The notes under the pieces were generated by a model. That model saw only the letters and a program-made list of their open reading frames with translations, ran no database searches and was not told where the DNA came from. Positions 7,889 through 10,971 of a DNA stretch of 10,971 nucleotides are shown here, one piece after another; positions within the stretch are counted from its first letter, which is position 1; every line of letters starts with the position of its first letter. Source of the stretch: Porodaedalea pini (taxonomy: Eukaryota > Basidiomycota > Agaricomycetes > Hymenochaetales > Hymenochaetaceae); the NCBI GenBank assembly GCA_002794775.1, contig NBAY01000200.1, positions 1-10,971 on the forward strand. Reading direction: 5' to 3'. Position numbers and translations under genes: made by a program.

Positions 7889-10575
7889 CTACAGCAGCGA
7901 GACGGGAACGTTACAGTGCATAGAGGGAATGCGATTGAAATATCGAACGAAGGTCTCAACGTAGAATGAGATCAAGGGACAGAAGTCCTTCACACTGGCA
8001 CCTACGCTCGTGGGGAAGCCAGGCCACACCTTCAGAATGAGGAAAAGGGCCTCGACGGAGCCGTCGTCCAATTGTTCTCCCCAGTACTCCCTTATCGGCT
8101 TCCGTATGTCAGGAATGACAGTGGTCGAGCCGTCGGTGGTGCCGAGATAGATGCGGCTCAATAGAGCATTCCGTTGCCGATGCTCGTCCGTTGTCATGTG
8201 TTCGCGCGGCAGGATCAGTTGATCGAGCACATACAGCTCGTACCGGAATAAAAGCTCGGAAAGTTCCCACTGGACTTCCATTTGAAGGACCTTGTTGCGG
8301 CCTATGCAGTCCGTTGAGACGGATTTACCGCGCCATACCTGCTGCTTAGTTCGATCGAACGGCTCCAAGTGGCGCTCGACGCTGAACACGACCTTGATGG
8401 TCGCCTTGTCGGAAATTCGTTGCCGTTTCGCGGGAGGCAAGTCGCTCGCGTCTGGCGTGTCACGATCATGCGAAGAGAGAGAGATGTGACTGGCAGCCTG
8501 TCTGGACGGACTGGCATCTAGTACCGAAGGCATCCTGTTGTAGATGCGCTCTACGAATGGATCGGCGGTGTTCGGTGGGAGCGGCGTGGACTTCATGTAG
8601 TCGCCGTGCACGATGGTCTTCCAGTCTCGCAGCCTGCGCCATATTGACTTGTCGAAGATGCCGCCTTTGAGGAGCATATCAATCAATGTAGGCCGTATAC
8701 GGATGTAGTTGAGATAAAGATCCGCCGTCTTTTCTGCGCTGGGGTGGATGAGCAGGAAAGGTGGAGGGAGTGGGTAGAGTGCAGCGTGGGTCTTGTTCTG
8801 GCCTATGGTGCCGAGTTTCGTCAGACTGCCCAACACGACCTTGTGGTACGAAGGCAGGTCCGGTCGACCATCAACTCCGTTTGGTATGTGGAGGATACGA
8901 GCGTAGTTAATGTAAGGCTCGCTTTGCGCCTTCTGCTTCCCCTTGTTCTCTGCCTTTTCTTTCTCGGCCCTCTTCTTGAAGCTCTTCTTCTTCTTTGAAG
9001 GTACGTTCACCCGGGACGCTGCGTCAGTGGAAGGGACTGAAGACAAAGGTATTGAAGGAGGAGCCTGAGTGTGTTTCGTAGCAGACGACGATGACGAAGG
9101 ATGACTGAAAGCGGGAGCTCCGGGTTGATGATTCTGAAAGCCGTACATTTGCTCGAGGAGCTCGCTGATGTCGTCTTCCACCATGAACTGACTCCTCGAC
9201 AGATCTCGCAAATGCGCATCCAGTTGAAAGCTAAAGCCGTCGTGAAGAGGCCTTCCTTTAAATTGGAATAAGCCGCTTTCAACGTACTTCGACCATGGAA
9301 CACAATCCCGGACGGCAAAATTTTTTCCATCTAACTGTTCATGCCGACAAATGAACCACACAGGTATACTGATCCGATAGAGGTGGTTGGCGACGGAGGG
9401 CTCGGTAGTGAATGCGCCGCGAACAGGCAGGATCTCTGTTTCATAGGATTGCTTCGACTTGATGCGCGGCAGCACGACATCGAGGTACGTATGCAGCCCA
9501 TGCAGTTCGAGAATGGAGTGCTGGATGTCGCGTACAGTGAACAACGTCTGCCGCCAGCTGCTTTTCAGGAGGCGAAGGCGCTCGACTCCAAACTGGCCCG
9601 CTTGCAAGCACCGCCTGTATGTCTTGTCCATTCCGTCGTCGGACCCTTCTTGCCTGCGTATCGAGCCACTAGTTCGCGTTTTCGCCGCTATCAAGAGCAG
9701 TGCGGTTTCCAAATTGTCGATAAGTTCTCGACGCAACCGGCCGACTTGCATCTGCGGTTCGTTGTCGTGCCAGTGCTCCTTGTTACCATCCTCGTCGAGC
9801 AGGAGGACCTCCGTAAAGTCCTCAGACTCTTTGGGATCGTACAAAGGAATGTCTACGACGAGAGAACAAAGGCACACAAAGCTACCCGTGGTGTTATTCA
9901 CATCGAACGGGATGCAAGCGTGATGGATGGAAGTTTTTGAGAAAAATTGGGGCCATCGGCTGTATTCGTGACCTCCCCAAAAGCCATCGACATGTTTGAG
10001 AACACCAAGTTTCTCATTCACTATCGGGTATTGCGGTACCCAGTTTGCGTTCGGACTCGAGATGACGTTCTTGTTATACTGCATATCCGCCAAAACTCGG
10101 GCATCTAGGGCTCGTACTGGGTATACACTCTCATCTGCGTGCGAATACTTTAGAATGCATTTCAGAATCAGCAGCTCGCAAACGTACCGAGATCATGCGT
10201 CTTTTTCAAAGGTAAGGAATTCTGTTGTTGTCCTTCGCTCCTCGAACGACGCTCATCGCCCCACGAGCCAGGCTCATCGCCCCACGGGCCAGGCTCATTG
10301 CTCCATGAGCCAAGCTCTCCGTCCCACTGGTACGAGCCTTGCTCCTTGCGCCCCGAGCCTTGCTCTTTGCCCCCCGAGCCTTGCTCTTTGCCCCACGAGC
10401 GAAGCTCCCACTGGCCCGAGCCTTGCTCTTTGCCCCCCAAGCCTTGCTCTTTGCCCCCCGAGCCTTGCTCCTTGCCCCACGAGCCAAGCTCCCACTGGCA
10501 CGAGTCTTGCTCTTCGCCCCACGAGCTATTCTCGCCATTCGTACCATACCAAGAGTAATCACCTCCGCTTGACAT
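7889..10575 (-). CDS. 877-residue protein with Gly/Gln/Trp repeat N-terminus and basic clusters, function unknown
   Basis: I do not recognise this family. Exons 10575-10188 and 10134-7889 join across a 53-bp intron to give 877 residues. The ATG at 10575 has A at -3. Residues 17-110 are a low-complexity repeat built on GKEQGSG and QWELGSW units. From about residue 126 the sequence becomes ordinary globular protein (DESVYPVRALDARVLADMQY, WGGHEYSRWPQFF, HHACIPFDVNN). Residues about 262-283 form an amphipathic helix (RRELIDNLETALLLIAAKTR), and about 380-465 are also well structured. A Ser/Pro linker is followed by a Lys-rich segment (about 510-533), then a second folded block (about 535-660) containing a PPPFLLIHPS segment. 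A classical nuclear-localisation-like PPAKRQRIS lies at 696-704. The C-terminal domain includes a WELSELLFRYELYVLDQL helix. No transmembrane segment or signal peptide is seen. The basic clusters suggest nuclear or nucleic-acid-associated activity, which is inference. The stop is TAG 7889-7891. Confidence 0.82.
10135..10187 (-). other. Intron joining the repeat exon to the long exon
   Basis: The minus strand reads GATCTCG|GTACGT, then GCTGATTCTG as branch region, then CGCACGCAG|ATGAG. The 53-bp length matches the lectin and SEC27 introns. The split Asp codon (G|AT) brings the Gly/Gln/Trp frame, which otherwise ends at TGA 10168-10170, into the frame of the long exon, and that frame is open without an ATG through the joining residues. 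Competing AG at 10148 would shift the frame to an early stop. Confidence 0.78.
10246..10527 (-). repeat. In-frame 21-bp minisatellite with 84-bp higher-order units
   Basis: The basic unit, read on the minus strand, is GGCAAAGAGCAAGGCTCGGGG and close variants. Four units make an 84-bp higher-order unit that starts with the CAGTGGGAGCTT block. Copy 1 is 10414-10497 and copy 2 is 10330-10413, both 28 codons long and differing at a few residues (QWELGSW/QWELRSW, GLGG/GSGR). A degenerate third copy (10246-10329) has become SNEPGPWGDEPGSW, and a half unit lies at 10498-10527. Because 21 and 84 are multiples of three, the frame survives copy-number change and other frames on both strands also stay open. 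Confidence 0.88.
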
Positions 10576-10971
10576 CTTGAGATAGGTCTGTCGCAAGTTA
10601 CGTGGTCGACGAAGGATTGAAATTTGGAGAACTTCGAGAAAGCCTTGACGTAGGATGAATCAGGATTGGACTGAAATGTCTTTGAAAACGTTCGAGCCTT
10701 CAGCGCATTCAAATAAGCAACTTTCTATGACACACCTCGCAATTTCAATCTGCCTCTCCGCGGAGAAATCCTTGAAGTGTTGGGCCCTGAAGACGACGAC
10801 CTTCAGCTCAGCAAATACGAATTGTAGCCGCTGAGATACACAAGACGGTTTGCTACTGCAGACCGTCGATGATATGTCCACGAGTATGCACTAGGCTGAC
10901 TCTTAGGGACTTCGTGATGGTCGGGTGGGTTCTTCGGGCGGTGGTAACGGGTTGATTGATGGTGGGAGGCA
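10576..10971. other. Upstream region of the 877-residue gene; no firm gene
   Basis: On the minus strand the last 100 bases before the ATG contain pyrimidine-rich tracts (TTTCTCGAAGTTCTCC, TTTCAATCCTTCG) typical of a fungal leader. Further out, 10881-10660 is open on the minus strand for 73 codons, with a helix-like stretch (AELKVVVFRAQHFKDFSAER) but no family I know. It could be an upstream exon, part of another gene or chance. The last 60 bases are G/T-rich. No TATA element is placed with confidence. Confidence 0.35.

Noticed and set aside
9341..9940. 199-codon + frame antisense to the 877-residue protein
   Set aside because: The minus strand is open for 748 codons with coherent protein; the + frame has no recognisable features.
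10246..10527. Possible CRISPR-like array from the regular repeat
   Set aside because: Units abut without unique spacers and are in frame inside a coding exon of a eukaryotic gene.
10206..10712. 168-codon minus frame with ARGAKSKA repeats resembling a histone-like basic protein
   Set aside because: It is the minisatellite read in another frame. It lacks a splice to the long exon in phase, begins at a non-ATG codon near leader sequence, and the GKEQGSG frame both starts at an ATG and joins cleanly.

Overview
The window looks like nuclear DNA of a filamentous basidiomycete, most likely an Agaricomycete. The introns are very short (52-73 bp) with GT..AG ends and CTGA/CTAA-like branch sites, intergenic distances are compact, and third codon positions are GC-rich. 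It also carries a secreted ricin-B-type lectin with a conserved-looking C-terminal domain. Ten introns can be placed by joining reading frames. There are no tRNA, rRNA or CRISPR features and no transposase or reverse transcriptase.

Layout. (1) 1-2020, + strand: the 3' two thirds of the coatomer beta' subunit gene (SEC27/COPB2), eight exons, with the 5' end outside the window. (2) 2454-3769, - strand, convergent with the first: a 414-residue protein of unknown function. A tiny first exon supplies a single membrane anchor, spliced to a long Ser/Pro- and Ser/Asp-rich exon that does not begin with ATG. (3) 4247-5525, - strand: a 408-residue secreted protein with a signal peptide, one complete beta-trefoil (ricin B/CBM13-like, three QxW-type repeats exactly 44 residues apart) and a cysteine-containing C-terminal domain of unknown function. 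(4) 5526-7888: about 2.4 kb with no gene I can support. It holds the lectin promoter and leader, a promoter-like patch facing right, a palindrome-rich AT-rich patch (7541-7755) and a 40-bp tandem duplication (7781-7860). (5) 7889-10575, - strand: an 877-residue protein I do not recognise. Its first exon is an in-frame 21-bp/84-bp Gly/Gln/Trp repeat, and its long second exon has nuclear-localisation-like basic clusters. (6) 10576-10971: upstream DNA of that gene, nothing firm.

The genes do not form an obvious pathway or cluster. SEC27 is housekeeping vesicle transport and is the best orientation anchor. The lectin is extracellular, the 414-residue protein is probably a tail-out membrane protein, and the 877-residue protein is possibly nuclear. 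The most useful results are the two splice reconstructions that turn fragmentary frames into whole proteins (2454-3769 and 7889-10575), and the lectin fused to an uncharacterised domain. I see no evidence of a new multi-gene system.
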